Translations under genes and position numbers: made by a program
Shown here: positions 25,960 to 33,957 of the stretch, piece after piece
Position numbering within the stretch: position 1 is the stretch's first letter
How the letters are laid out: each line of letters starts with the position of its first letter
Source: CAZZCU01 sp964652825
GTDB lineage: Bacteria; Bdellovibrionota_B; Oligoflexia; Oligoflexales; CAZZCU01
Assembly (NCBI GenBank): GCA_964652825.1
Contig: CAZZCU010000004.1
Location: 62,001 to 126,000 of the forward strand
DNA length: 64,000 nt
Direction: 5' to 3'
Notes under the pieces: model-generated
The model's input: the letters and a program-made list of their open reading frames with translations, nothing else
The model's database searches: none
Told to the model about the DNA's origin: nothing

Positions 25960-26802
25960 ATGACAGATCTTTCGACTTCTGGTCAGTCTGGTGCGACCGC
26001 GATACCACCTGCCGGCATGCAACAACAAGCCACCACCAACAATGCGTTCGTTTCTGAAGCTGTAACGACGCACGCCGCGCATTTGCAGCGCGTTGATGTC
26101 GATGATGGTTATATTCAGTTGGTGGATTATATGGGTGCGGGCGATTTAGCCGTGGTCAATGCGGCGCGCGTGTCGTTTGGCAAACGTAAAACCGTGTTTG
26201 AAGATCAAGATACCAAGTTGATTCGTTACCTGGCGAAGCACAAGCATATGAGTCCGTTTCGGCATATGCAGTTTAGTTTTTTGATTCACACGTCGGAAGT
26301 TGTTTGTCGCCAACTGTATAAACATCAAGTTGGTTGCGCGTATACGGCGGGTGAATTTCGCGAAGCCGCCACGGTCTGGAATGAGATCTCCGGCCGCTAC
26401 GTTGAATTCGCGCCGGAATTTCATCAAGTCACCGCGTTCCGCAAACAACACACCTCCAATAAGCAGGCATCATTGCCGGATCAATTGATTGAGGCGAATA
26501 CCGAGGCGATCGCACTTTATGAGAAAACCATCGCCGACAGCTATGCCGCTTACAAGCGTTTGCTTGAACTAGGTGCTTGTCGTGAACAGGCCCGGATGGT
26601 GTTACCAGTGTCGTTCATGAATACTTTGGTGTTTACCGCCTCACTCGAAGCCGTGGCGAATTTCATCAAATTGCGTGATCACGATGGTGCACAGCTGGAA
26701 ATTCGTAAGTTGGCGCAAGCTATGCATAAATTGGTCGAACCCATTTGTCCGGTCTCGGTCGCGGCCTTGCTGGAAACTTCTAATAGCTCCCTGTCATCCT
26801 GA
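25960..26802 (+). CDS. thyX: Flavin-dependent thymidylate synthase ThyX, variant motif
   Basis: 280 residues. FAD-dependent methylation of dUMP to dTMP with methylenetetrahydrofolate and NADPH. The first about 45 residues are a low-complexity Gln/Thr/Ala extension. Recognisable segments are AARVSFGK, HKHMSPFRHMQFSFLI, NEISGRYVEF (141-150), and RDHDGAQLEIRKLA near the C-terminus with the catalytic arginine region. The canonical RHRxxxxxxxS signature is altered: the equivalent site reads RQLYKHQVG (117-125), and about 17 extra residues separate it from NEISGRY. Similar YKH/KYQ forms are known to me from other ThyX branches, so the protein is probably active. The annotation rests on overall similarity. 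Confidence 0.88.
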   Translation: MTDLSTSGQSGATAIPPAGMQQQATTNNAFVSEAVTTHAAHLQRVDVDDGYIQLVDYMGAGDLAVVNAARVSFGKRKTVFEDQDTKLIRYLAKHKHMSPFRHMQFSFLIHTSEVVCRQLYKHQVGCAYTAGEFREAATVWNEISGRYVEFAPEFHQVTAFRKQHTSNKQASLPDQLIEANTEAIALYEKTIADSYAAYKRLLELGACREQARMVLPVSFMNTLVFTASLEAVANFIKLRDHDGAQLEIRKLAQAMHKLVEPICPVSVAALLETSNSSLSS

Positions 26803-26955
26803 GCAGGGGGGTCTTTGCTTTCCAAAATTCTTATTAGAAGGAGATTAAAAACTCCTTGCTAAAACCTCAACTTTGGATTTTAACTGGCCAGCTAGTCAAT
26901 TTTTTGGGCAGATCGCCGTGAAATGCCTGCGACATCGATATTAGAGGAGAGATCG

Positions 26956-28998
26956 ATGAAGACGCCCCATAAGGCAAGTCAAGGAATACGTGGACTTGGT
27001 GCTTATCAGCTCGTTCTAGGAGTCTTTTTGACCGGGTTGATGGTGTCGGGGGGCTGCAGCCAACACGACGCAGATCCCAGTGATTTACGTCATAACATCA
27101 ATGAGCCGGTAAATCACACAGCAGGCTATCTATGGCAGGAGCTGACACCGCAGGTGTTTAAGCAAGTCGTCGTTCCTATTATGCGTATGTGGACGGACGG
27201 TGAGGCTGAGTATCTGGAAGATGATCATGAACTGGTCATCAAATCACAACAGTGGATTGATAAAATTCACAATGAATTGACCAAGCGTTATCCTCAGGAA
27301 ATGGCGGAGATTCCACGTCCTATCGCCAAAGTTCTGCTTGATCCTACTCCTAATGCATTCGTAATGCCGATTCCGGTCTGTTATTCGCTGCCGGTTGTCT
27401 GGGGTAACCCAAAGAATGTTTTTGATGTGGATGAAAATGATGATGATATTTTCGCCGGTTTGCTGAAGCAAGTTGGTGTGCGTTCCCAAACCGCTGATGA
27501 CGTCTGGTTATCTCCAGATGGTATCGTCATGCGTGCCTGGAACCGTGGTCATTGTGTTCCACGTGAAGTGAATGGCGAACTCGAAAAATTCGCGGCCTGG
27601 TTCTCCGACCATAGCGGCGGCTGCAAGATGACACTGAAAGACGGTGCTAAATTTGGCCTGGAAGCACCGCAAGTAGCACACTTGGAAGGTGAATGTCAGC
27701 TTGATCGCAGCCTCGCTGGTACAACGTATGCGCGGCGCTTGGTGGTTGGCGCGACTGGCGGCATGGTCACGTTCCATTCCGGTTTGGCAACGATCATGGA
27801 CGAAGAAGAGTTTATCTCGGTCGCAGCCCATGAGCTGGGACATTACTATCGTGGTCACGTGATTTTGAACGAAAAACTGGACTATGAGTTTTTCTACAAA
27901 ATCGGCCGTCGTAACGATGACAAAAAACCCGCAGCTGATTCATCGCTACAATCTTTTGGCGAAGAGTTGAAGAGCTTGGAATTCAACACGCGTTATTATC
28001 GGCAAGTGAAGGAACAAAAGTTTCGTTCAGAAGTTTTTATGCCGGCGATTGTCGCGGCGGCTTCCATTGCCGGAACTCAGGATTGCGAAGCTGGTGCGTG
28101 TAACGAAACCTGCGCCAAGCTGGGCGAATTGATTCAGTCGGATGAATTTCAAGATCAGATCGGCCGCTTTCCGATCGCGGTTTTGTCCGGAGACGGCATC
28201 GAAACCTACCATCGTTTCGAGCGTGAGTTTGCGGAATGTGCCGGTGCGGTAAAAGTTACCGAAGAAGGTAGTGATGACGGCTCGGCTTTAAGCTTGGCGC
28301 TGATGAAGCGTTCGCTGCAGGCGGATTCTAATCTGGCGCCGATGCTGCGCGGAACACCAATGAAAGATACCGTACTTGAGACGATTGTTGCCGCGCAGGA
28401 AACCCTGGCGGAGGCTGAAGCAAAAGCCGCGGCCCCGTTGAAAAAAGCGCACGAGATGAAACTTGGTTACTATACGGTTGAGCAGGAAGCTGACGAGATT
28501 TCCATCGAATGGATGTCGTATGTCGGTCTTGACCCCAAGCACGCTATCGAGGCTGAGTTGGTTCTTGGCGAGTTCATCGAAGAGATGTACGGCCAAGCCG
28601 GTATCCGTCCTTATCCAATGACGGTTGGCGCACAAGAGTGCCGTGACTTGTACGAAAATAGCTGGGAACGCGAAGGTGATTATCAGCATATTCCCATCGG
28701 TGATTTTGCCGACAATCATCACAGCAGCTGTTTCCGCGCCTTTAATTTGCATCGCGAAGTCGAAGCACATCAATTCCGTGTTTCCGATCAGGTGGCATTT
28801 GCGGGTCTGTCGAGCAATGTTGGTACCTGGGAATCAATAAAAGCGGATTTGAATGAGCGTCATGGTGGTGTTGAGCATGTTGGAGCTTTCTTGCGCTCAA
28901 CTGCTATCGATCGCACCTTGCAACGTGCGGATTTTAAGCACAGCCAACATCCGTTGGAGCGCCAGCTACACCGTTGTCGCTTTTACGGCAACCTGTAA
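26956..28998 (+). CDS. Lipoprotein M48-like zinc metallopeptidase
   Basis: 680 residues from an ATG with GAGGAGA upstream; an ATG 11 codons earlier lacks this. The lipobox is MVSGGCSQ. The zinc motif AAHELGHYYRGH is at about 290-301. A second motif of the M48 type, VEQEADEISIEWM (about 508-520), supplies the third ligand, which gives an HExxH...ExxAD arrangement. More than 200 residues separate the motifs, against far fewer in HtpX/BepA. They hold several cysteines (DCEAGACNETC) and a helical, Ala/Glu-rich stretch. It is probably an envelope peptidase. It follows thyX after a 153-base gap. Confidence 0.75.
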   Translation: MKTPHKASQGIRGLGAYQLVLGVFLTGLMVSGGCSQHDADPSDLRHNINEPVNHTAGYLWQELTPQVFKQVVVPIMRMWTDGEAEYLEDDHELVIKSQQWIDKIHNELTKRYPQEMAEIPRPIAKVLLDPTPNAFVMPIPVCYSLPVVWGNPKNVFDVDENDDDIFAGLLKQVGVRSQTADDVWLSPDGIVMRAWNRGHCVPREVNGELEKFAAWFSDHSGGCKMTLKDGAKFGLEAPQVAHLEGECQLDRSLAGTTYARRLVVGATGGMVTFHSGLATIMDEEEFISVAAHELGHYYRGHVILNEKLDYEFFYKIGRRNDDKKPAADSSLQSFGEELKSLEFNTRYYRQVKEQKFRSEVFMPAIVAAASIAGTQDCEAGACNETCAKLGELIQSDEFQDQIGRFPIAVLSGDGIETYHRFEREFAECAGAVKVTEEGSDDGSALSLALMKRSLQADSNLAPMLRGTPMKDTVLETIVAAQETLAEAEAKAAAPLKKAHEMKLGYYTVEQEADEISIEWMSYVGLDPKHAIEAELVLGEFIEEMYGQAGIRPYPMTVGAQECRDLYENSWEREGDYQHIPIGDFADNHHSSCFRAFNLHREVEAHQFRVSDQVAFAGLSSNVGTWESIKADLNERHGGVEHVGAFLRSTAIDRTLQRADFKHSQHPLERQLHRCRFYGNL

Positions 28999-29017
28999 AT
29001 TATAATTGGAACTAGTT

Positions 29018-29046
29018 CCGGGGATACGGAAATTAAGTGTCCCCGG
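29018..29046. repeat. REP-like short palindrome
   Basis: A CCGGGGA ... TCCCCGG inverted repeat with a 15-base loop lies between the convergent metallopeptidase and MFS genes, and its right arm covers the last MFS codons. The AATTAAGTGTCCCC core resembles short repeats found near REP-associated elements. A related GGGGACA/TGTCCCC palindrome occurs at 32389. It could equally act as a terminator hairpin. Confidence 0.4.
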
Positions 29047-30214
29047 ATTTTGCCAAGAGATAAGTTACACTAACTAAAACTGCGATTGTCCCCGCAAATA
29101 TCCATAAGAGTTGGTCCAAGCGACCAAGTGCTACAAATCCACCCACCGGCAAAACAGCGATGGCGCAGACGGCGCGATCGATCAACGATTCCAGCGACAA
29201 GACTGTGGCGCGTAGATGACTTTGTGTGGCTTTAATTTGATCGTTAAGTAGTTGTTTTTGGATGGGGAACGCTACGCCCGCCGCGCCAGCGAAGATCAGC
29301 AGTGAGATAACAGTGCCGAGTTGCGCACTAAAGGTAATTGCAAGCAGGCAGATACAGAGAATCAAGGTCATCAACCACACAATCGTTAACAGACTCAGTC
29401 TGCTGCTGACACGAAATGCGGTACGTGATGCCAGCGCCTCACTGGCGGTCATTGCCGAGAGAACCCAACCGAAGTGAACGATCGAAAATCCTTTGGTGGC
29501 TAGAATTGGTTGAAAGATATTTACTTCCATTAAGCGCACTAAAACGAAAATACCAACGCCTTGCAGCATGATGACAAACAAGCGCGGTGATGTAAGGAGT
29601 AGTTGCACAGCGGCGGCAAGACCGGTGTTGCTGGTGGAGGGACGTATTTCGGCCGGTGATTTTTTTAGATCCGGGAGCAGGATCGCCATGACAAAAGCGA
29701 TACCAGCACTAAGGACAGTCAGTGCATAGGGAAGCAGAGGATTCAGCAGCACCATATAGCCGCTGAATGCCCACAAAACGATTCTTGCGATCAGACCGAC
29801 TGCTCGCGCGTTACCTTCGACACGTGCATACTGATGGGCTTGGTCTCGGTTGCGCAGATATTCATAGAGATACGCACTCGAAGCACCGGAAACAAATGAT
29901 CGAGCCAATGCGATCAGACAAAAGTGCAGCAAAAAGCCGTAAAAATCGGCGGCGAATAGGGGCAATAGGTTGGCGGTGACTAAGGTAAGACCGCCTAGGA
30001 TCATACTTTTGCGAAAACCAAAGCGATCGGCAAATAAGCCGGTTGGCAATTCAAACAAACAAAACACAAGATAGTAAATGCTTTGAATCTGAAAAATCTG
30101 GGGATCGCTAAGACCACTTTGTTTTTGGATCTGATAAAAAACCGGCACCCAAAGCAACAAGCCGAAGAACAGCTGAAAGCTATAATACAGCGTTGCCAGG
30201 CGACGATCAGTCAT
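29033..30214 (-). CDS. MFS transporter
   Basis: 393 residues with about 12 hydrophobic segments. The loop 2-3 signature of the major facilitator family is present (GLFADRFGFRKSMILGG, about 59-75), and a shorter relic of it may occur in the second half. It is a probable inner-membrane drug, sugar or metabolite exporter. The substrate cannot be told. It starts six bases after the upstream dikinase-like gene and is probably co-transcribed with it. Confidence 0.88.
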   Translation of the reverse strand: MTDRRLATLYYSFQLFFGLLLWVPVFYQIQKQSGLSDPQIFQIQSIYYLVFCLFELPTGLFADRFGFRKSMILGGLTLVTANLLPLFAADFYGFLLHFCLIALARSFVSGASSAYLYEYLRNRDQAHQYARVEGNARAVGLIARIVLWAFSGYMVLLNPLLPYALTVLSAGIAFVMAILLPDLKKSPAEIRPSTSNTGLAAAVQLLLTSPRLFVIMLQGVGIFVLVRLMEVNIFQPILATKGFSIVHFGWVLSAMTASEALASRTAFRVSSRLSLLTIVWLMTLILCICLLAITFSAQLGTVISLLIFAGAAGVAFPIQKQLLNDQIKATQSHLRATVLSLESLIDRAVCAIAVLPVGGFVALGRLDQLLWIFAGTIAVLVSVTYLLAKSGDT

Positions 30215-30220
30215 ACGACA

Positions 30221-32260
30221 TCAGCGCTGGTAGGGACGAAGTTGTAAGATATATAAGGTATCGCCTTTGGCTGCCCACTCGATATCAACCGGTGCTGAGA
30301 AGGTGTAGTCGGGTGAGAAGTGCGATTGCAACAGGCGACCGACAATTGCGAGGCGCTGCAACAGGTTCTTTTGTTGGGGCGATAAATCTTCTTGGTGGCT
30401 GCCGAGTGACAAGGTGCGGCCGCCGCCTTCGACGGTGTTGTATAGATATTGGAGCGGCAGGTCGGAGCCCTGTACGACGCTTTCCACGGATTTAGTTGAA
30501 ACATTGATGTAAACGTTGCGAAAATCAGTATCCGGATTGCCTGGGTTCATCGTTACCAGCACGCCACCCATTTCTGATTCGACTTGTTCCTGGATGATGA
30601 CACCCATGTAGGCATCGTCAAGACTGATACCGACCTCGTGACGCAAGCGTACGCTACGTGGTGAGACCAGCGAGCTCCAAACGGATTTGATGCTGTCAAA
30701 AATCTTCTCGGCGGTAGCGACATGATTGACGGACTCATAGATGCCGGCCGCGGAGAATTTATCAAGATCTTCGGCATTGGATGAGCTGCGTACAACCATA
30801 TGCGAGACCCCGCCCAGATGTGTAGCGATTTGAGCATCGATACGATCGCGTAATTTATCCGAGAAGCGTGTCGATAAAATCAACTGCTGGAGTTTGACGC
30901 ATAATGGATCAATCTCTTTGGCATTCAAGGTTAATGCCATTTTTAGTTTGCCGATGGTTTGTTGAATCTTGGGGCTGGACTCCAGGAATTCCTGTTGCAC
31001 GGAAAAGGGAATAGCGATGCCGCGGGGAATGCGAATCCCGGTGCGTAAGAAATTCCAGGCGTACTTGGAGAAGTCAGCGTCGTCGGGTGCGTTCAGATAC
31101 TTGGCGATATAAGGCAATAGGTGTTTGCGCGGTGGTCGCGGTACACGATAAAAACCAAGAATGCGGCCGGAGCCGTGCTTGAGCAGATTCTTCATTTCGC
31201 CTAAGTTGGCGGCTTTGGTGCCGTAGCGGAAGCGATCGCTCATGCGTAGTTGACCAAGCTTAACGATCGGTGTGTGCGTGGTTTGTGGCTCTTCCAAGCG
31301 AATTTGCTGGACCGTCCAGCTGGGTTTTTGCGGCTCGCTCGCCGGTGGTTCGGAGGCTTCGAGCAAAATCCGATCGGCTTTAATATCGACTTCGTAGCGC
31401 ACCCAGCAACCATCGAGCTTGCGTTGTGTGATTTCATCGATGATGCCGACTTGGACGGAGTTGGGAATCTGCCAGCCGGAGGCCAGGACATTGGTGTGTG
31501 ATAACGGTGTTACATGCATATTGCTGATGATGCCGGCAAGACGTGGAATATCGTCAGGTACTTTATCCATGACGATAATATCGTACCAACTAAGCGTAGC
31601 CGCCTGCGCGCGGTAATCTTCGGGCGAATTAAAGACGCGTAGGCGTCCCACCGCGTTACCTGGGTGCAACGCAACATAAGCGGCGGTGGAAAATAACTCG
31701 TGCGAATAAACGCGCGGCAATTCGATCGGCGAGATCGCGGCGACGATACTTTCCTGTAAATGATTGGCTGGTTTAAAGAGCAAGGGAATCGCGGCGTCAA
31801 TATGCTGCGCGATGAAAGCAAAGAAATAGCGCAACATGTTGGCGTTCATGTTATCGATTTCGACAGTTTCTAAAGCAAAGAAACGGTCGTCCTTGCGCTT
31901 GTGAAACGATAACACGCCCAAATAAAAACGCCGATCGGGGCTTAGATAAACCTGGCGATTGAACTCATCAATTTTACCGCGTAGTTCGTCGATCGGGACG
32001 CGCAAAATATTTTCGGCGATGTAATCAACATGAAAACTATATGCGGCGCTGTTGATGAAATGGATTTTATCTAATTCGCGATCAACCACGACTTTGATGA
32101 ACTCGTAACCACTCATCATGCCGCGTAATTGCTGGAAAGCCGCCAGCGTAAGACGGGTGTCACTGATACCCGGCAGAATGCCCGGCGTGGCATTGGGTTG
32201 GTGCATAGGCGGCAATGGCGGCATAGCGAGGCTTGGTTTTGAAGCTTGCGATTCCAACAC
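30221..32260 (-). CDS. PEP-synthase-like ATP-grasp and phosphohistidine domain protein (dikinase-like)
   Basis: 679 residues from a GTG. The C-terminal half (about 345-679) is a PPDK_N/PEP-synthase ATP-grasp domain: YGTKAANLGEM at 347-356, RSSSNAEDL at 491-499 and a closing VDIEWAAKGDTLYILQLRP. Ahead of it, LSHTNVLASG (H255) resembles the swivelling phosphohistidine loop of PEP synthases and glucan, water dikinases. The order is unknown N-terminal domain (1-200), His domain, ATP domain, with no PEP-binding TIM barrel. This is the reverse of PEP synthase and like glucan, water dikinase. The phosphate acceptor is unknown, possibly bound by the N-terminal domain. It is coupled to a downstream MFS gene. 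Confidence 0.75.
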   Translation of the reverse strand: MLESQASKPSLAMPPLPPMHQPNATPGILPGISDTRLTLAAFQQLRGMMSGYEFIKVVVDRELDKIHFINSAAYSFHVDYIAENILRVPIDELRGKIDEFNRQVYLSPDRRFYLGVLSFHKRKDDRFFALETVEIDNMNANMLRYFFAFIAQHIDAAIPLLFKPANHLQESIVAAISPIELPRVYSHELFSTAAYVALHPGNAVGRLRVFNSPEDYRAQAATLSWYDIIVMDKVPDDIPRLAGIISNMHVTPLSHTNVLASGWQIPNSVQVGIIDEITQRKLDGCWVRYEVDIKADRILLEASEPPASEPQKPSWTVQQIRLEEPQTTHTPIVKLGQLRMSDRFRYGTKAANLGEMKNLLKHGSGRILGFYRVPRPPRKHLLPYIAKYLNAPDDADFSKYAWNFLRTGIRIPRGIAIPFSVQQEFLESSPKIQQTIGKLKMALTLNAKEIDPLCVKLQQLILSTRFSDKLRDRIDAQIATHLGGVSHMVVRSSSNAEDLDKFSAAGIYESVNHVATAEKIFDSIKSVWSSLVSPRSVRLRHEVGISLDDAYMGVIIQEQVESEMGGVLVTMNPGNPDTDFRNVYINVSTKSVESVVQGSDLPLQYLYNTVEGGGRTLSLGSHQEDLSPQQKNLLQRLAIVGRLLQSHFSPDYTFSAPVDIEWAAKGDTLYILQLRPYQR

Positions 32261-32457
32261 GTGACACCACCATTATTAAAAATATATCCGCATTTTAATG
32301 ATTTTATATTAAAAATCAATAATAATTATATAAAAGTATGATTTTTTATTAAAATGTAAAATGCCAGCAATTTTAAGGAATTAGATAAGGGGACAGTCGT
32401 GTGTCCCCATAACTGTGTCCTGGACGCTCTAGCAAAGGGTCGGTATCTTAGCCGCTT
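32261..32457. other. AT-rich divergent intergenic region
   Basis: 197 bases between the divergent dikinase-like and methyltransferase-like genes, with a very AT-rich core (about 32270-32360). A perfect 7-base inverted repeat, TGATTTT/AAAATCA, lies at 32299-32318. It should hold both promoters, but no clear consensus pair can be picked out of the A/T runs. Confidence 0.4.
32389..32408. repeat. REP-like GGGGACA/TGTCCCC palindrome
   Basis: Perfect 7-base inverted repeat with a 6-base loop, followed shortly by another TGTGTCC. It shares the GTCCCC core with the palindrome at 29018. No transposase of the RAYT type is seen in this window. Confidence 0.4.
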
Positions 32458-33351
32458 ATGCAAGAAACCCTCGCAGAGTATCGTCGGCATTTTCCGCAGC
32501 AAGTGAGTGCGGCTAAGCAGCAGGCGATGAGTTTATTCAAAGCTGGTAACCTTGACGCTTTGCATACTTTGGTTAAACAAGCGCAATTGACGATCAAGCA
32601 ATGGCAAAGTGCCGGTAAATCGCCCAGAAAAGATAAAAGCTCCCAGGTGATCAATGCCAAGATTACCTTGTTGGTGATTGAGACTTATTGTCGCGCGGCG
32701 CTAGCTAAAACCAGCAGCGGCGGTGAAGTAACACTATCGAGCTGGGATCAGTGGCTGGCGCAGCGTTTGTTTTTTACGCGGGACCATCAGCGACGACTCC
32801 CACCGGCATGGTTGTTCCGGGCGGGATGGGCATTGCTGCGCAATAAAACGGCGGTGATGTCAGCGGTACAAGGTCAGGGTATCTATTGTGTTTACTCAAC
32901 CGACTTGGGTCGCGAGTTGCAACGGATTATCGGCGCGCGTAAATGTCTCGAAGTCGCCGCCGGCGATGGTACGTTGACCTTGTTGTTGGAGCGTTGCGAT
33001 ATCGATGTCATCAGTACCGACGATCATAGCTGGCAGCACAAGGTGCAGTTTCCCGATTGGGTGGAAAAACTTGCGGCGCCAGCCGCGCTTGCGAAATATC
33101 AGCCGGAAGTCGTGATTTGCTCCTGGCCGCCATCAGCAAATGATTTTGAGGAAAAAATCTTTGCGACGTCAGCCGTACAAACTTACATTGTGATCGGTAG
33201 TAAGCATCACTTCGCGACGGGTAATCGCGATGCTTATGTGGCCGCGCGAAAATATTTTATGCAACGACCCGCACCCGAGCTGGCAGCGTTAGTGCTGCCA
33301 GCGGCGCTCGATAGTGAAGTCTTAATTTTCGAGCGTATGCACGGGCGGTAA
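32458..33351 (+). CDS. SAM-methyltransferase-like protein, unknown substrate
   Basis: 297 residues. The N-terminal half is helical with a Lys/Arg-rich surface. The C-terminal half begins a class I methyltransferase-like fold with CLEVAAGDGTLTLLL (about 163-177, motif I) and an acidic STDDHSW after the second strand. VVICSWPPS (about 220-228) occupies the motif IV position, resembling the PPY/PPW-type loop of N-methyltransferases. Substrate and exact activity are unknown. Its 3' end overlaps the convergent lipoprotein gene by 30 bases. Confidence 0.7.
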   Translation: MQETLAEYRRHFPQQVSAAKQQAMSLFKAGNLDALHTLVKQAQLTIKQWQSAGKSPRKDKSSQVINAKITLLVIETYCRAALAKTSSGGEVTLSSWDQWLAQRLFFTRDHQRRLPPAWLFRAGWALLRNKTAVMSAVQGQGIYCVYSTDLGRELQRIIGARKCLEVAAGDGTLTLLLERCDIDVISTDDHSWQHKVQFPDWVEKLAAPAALAKYQPEVVICSWPPSANDFEEKIFATSAVQTYIVIGSKHHFATGNRDAYVAARKYFMQRPAPELAALVLPAALDSEVLIFERMHGR

Positions 33352-33945
33352 GATTGTTGCCGCGCATTTATTGGTATAGGTAGAATGACGTCCGGTTTGG
33401 CGGCTGGTTTCCGTGCAGTTTAGTTTGCCCACGCGTATATGCTGGGCTTCACCGAATTTATCCAATTCATCGTTTTCCATAGTATCGGCGAGTATCTCAA
33501 TCTCGGCCGGAACTTTATGTTTCAACAAGATGGTTGCGAGATTGACGGCAATCTCCTTGGAGAAATAGTGATCTTTGGGCGCGCCATTCGGCAACTTGAT
33601 TGGGGTATAGCAGCTCCATCCTAATAGGTTGGTCTTCGTCCATACCTCTAGACGTGCTTTGTCATCAATCTGATAGTGTGAGCAAAGCAATACTGTTTCA
33701 ATGTTATAAACTCGCTCGGATGCCGTGCGACTTACTTCCGTGGCATTAATACCGTTTGTTTTCAAGCCGTCGCGAACAGTGCGATAGACGGCTTTGGCAT
33801 CGGTGCCGGAGAATTCAATTGGTATGTAAACCGGGTCCGGGCTCAAGCTGTCGCTTAGCGTATTGGTGCTGCGAGGCTTGCAAGCGGTGGCGATGAGACT
33901 GACTATAATAATGAGTTGGCTAAGCAAGGCTATTTTGATTGACAT
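33322..33945 (-). CDS. Putative lipoprotein
   Basis: 207 residues with the lipobox LIATACKP at about 18-25. The mature protein holds five further cysteines and a mixed alpha/beta pattern, with no recognisable family. It starts 12 bases after the stop of the sensor-like gene on the same strand and probably belongs to its transcript. It overlaps the methyltransferase-like gene tail to tail. Confidence 0.7.
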   Translation of the reverse strand: MSIKIALLSQLIIIVSLIATACKPRSTNTLSDSLSPDPVYIPIEFSGTDAKAVYRTVRDGLKTNGINATEVSRTASERVYNIETVLLCSHYQIDDKARLEVWTKTNLLGWSCYTPIKLPNGAPKDHYFSKEIAVNLATILLKHKVPAEIEILADTMENDELDKFGEAQHIRVGKLNCTETSRQTGRHSTYTNKCAATILPPVHTLEN

Positions 33946-33957
33946 GATGTTACTCCA

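Noticed and set aside
26838..26857. AAGGAG/CTCCTT hairpin after thyX
   Set aside because: Only six pairs, no T-tract, and no gene start nearby that it would cover. Not enough for a terminator call.
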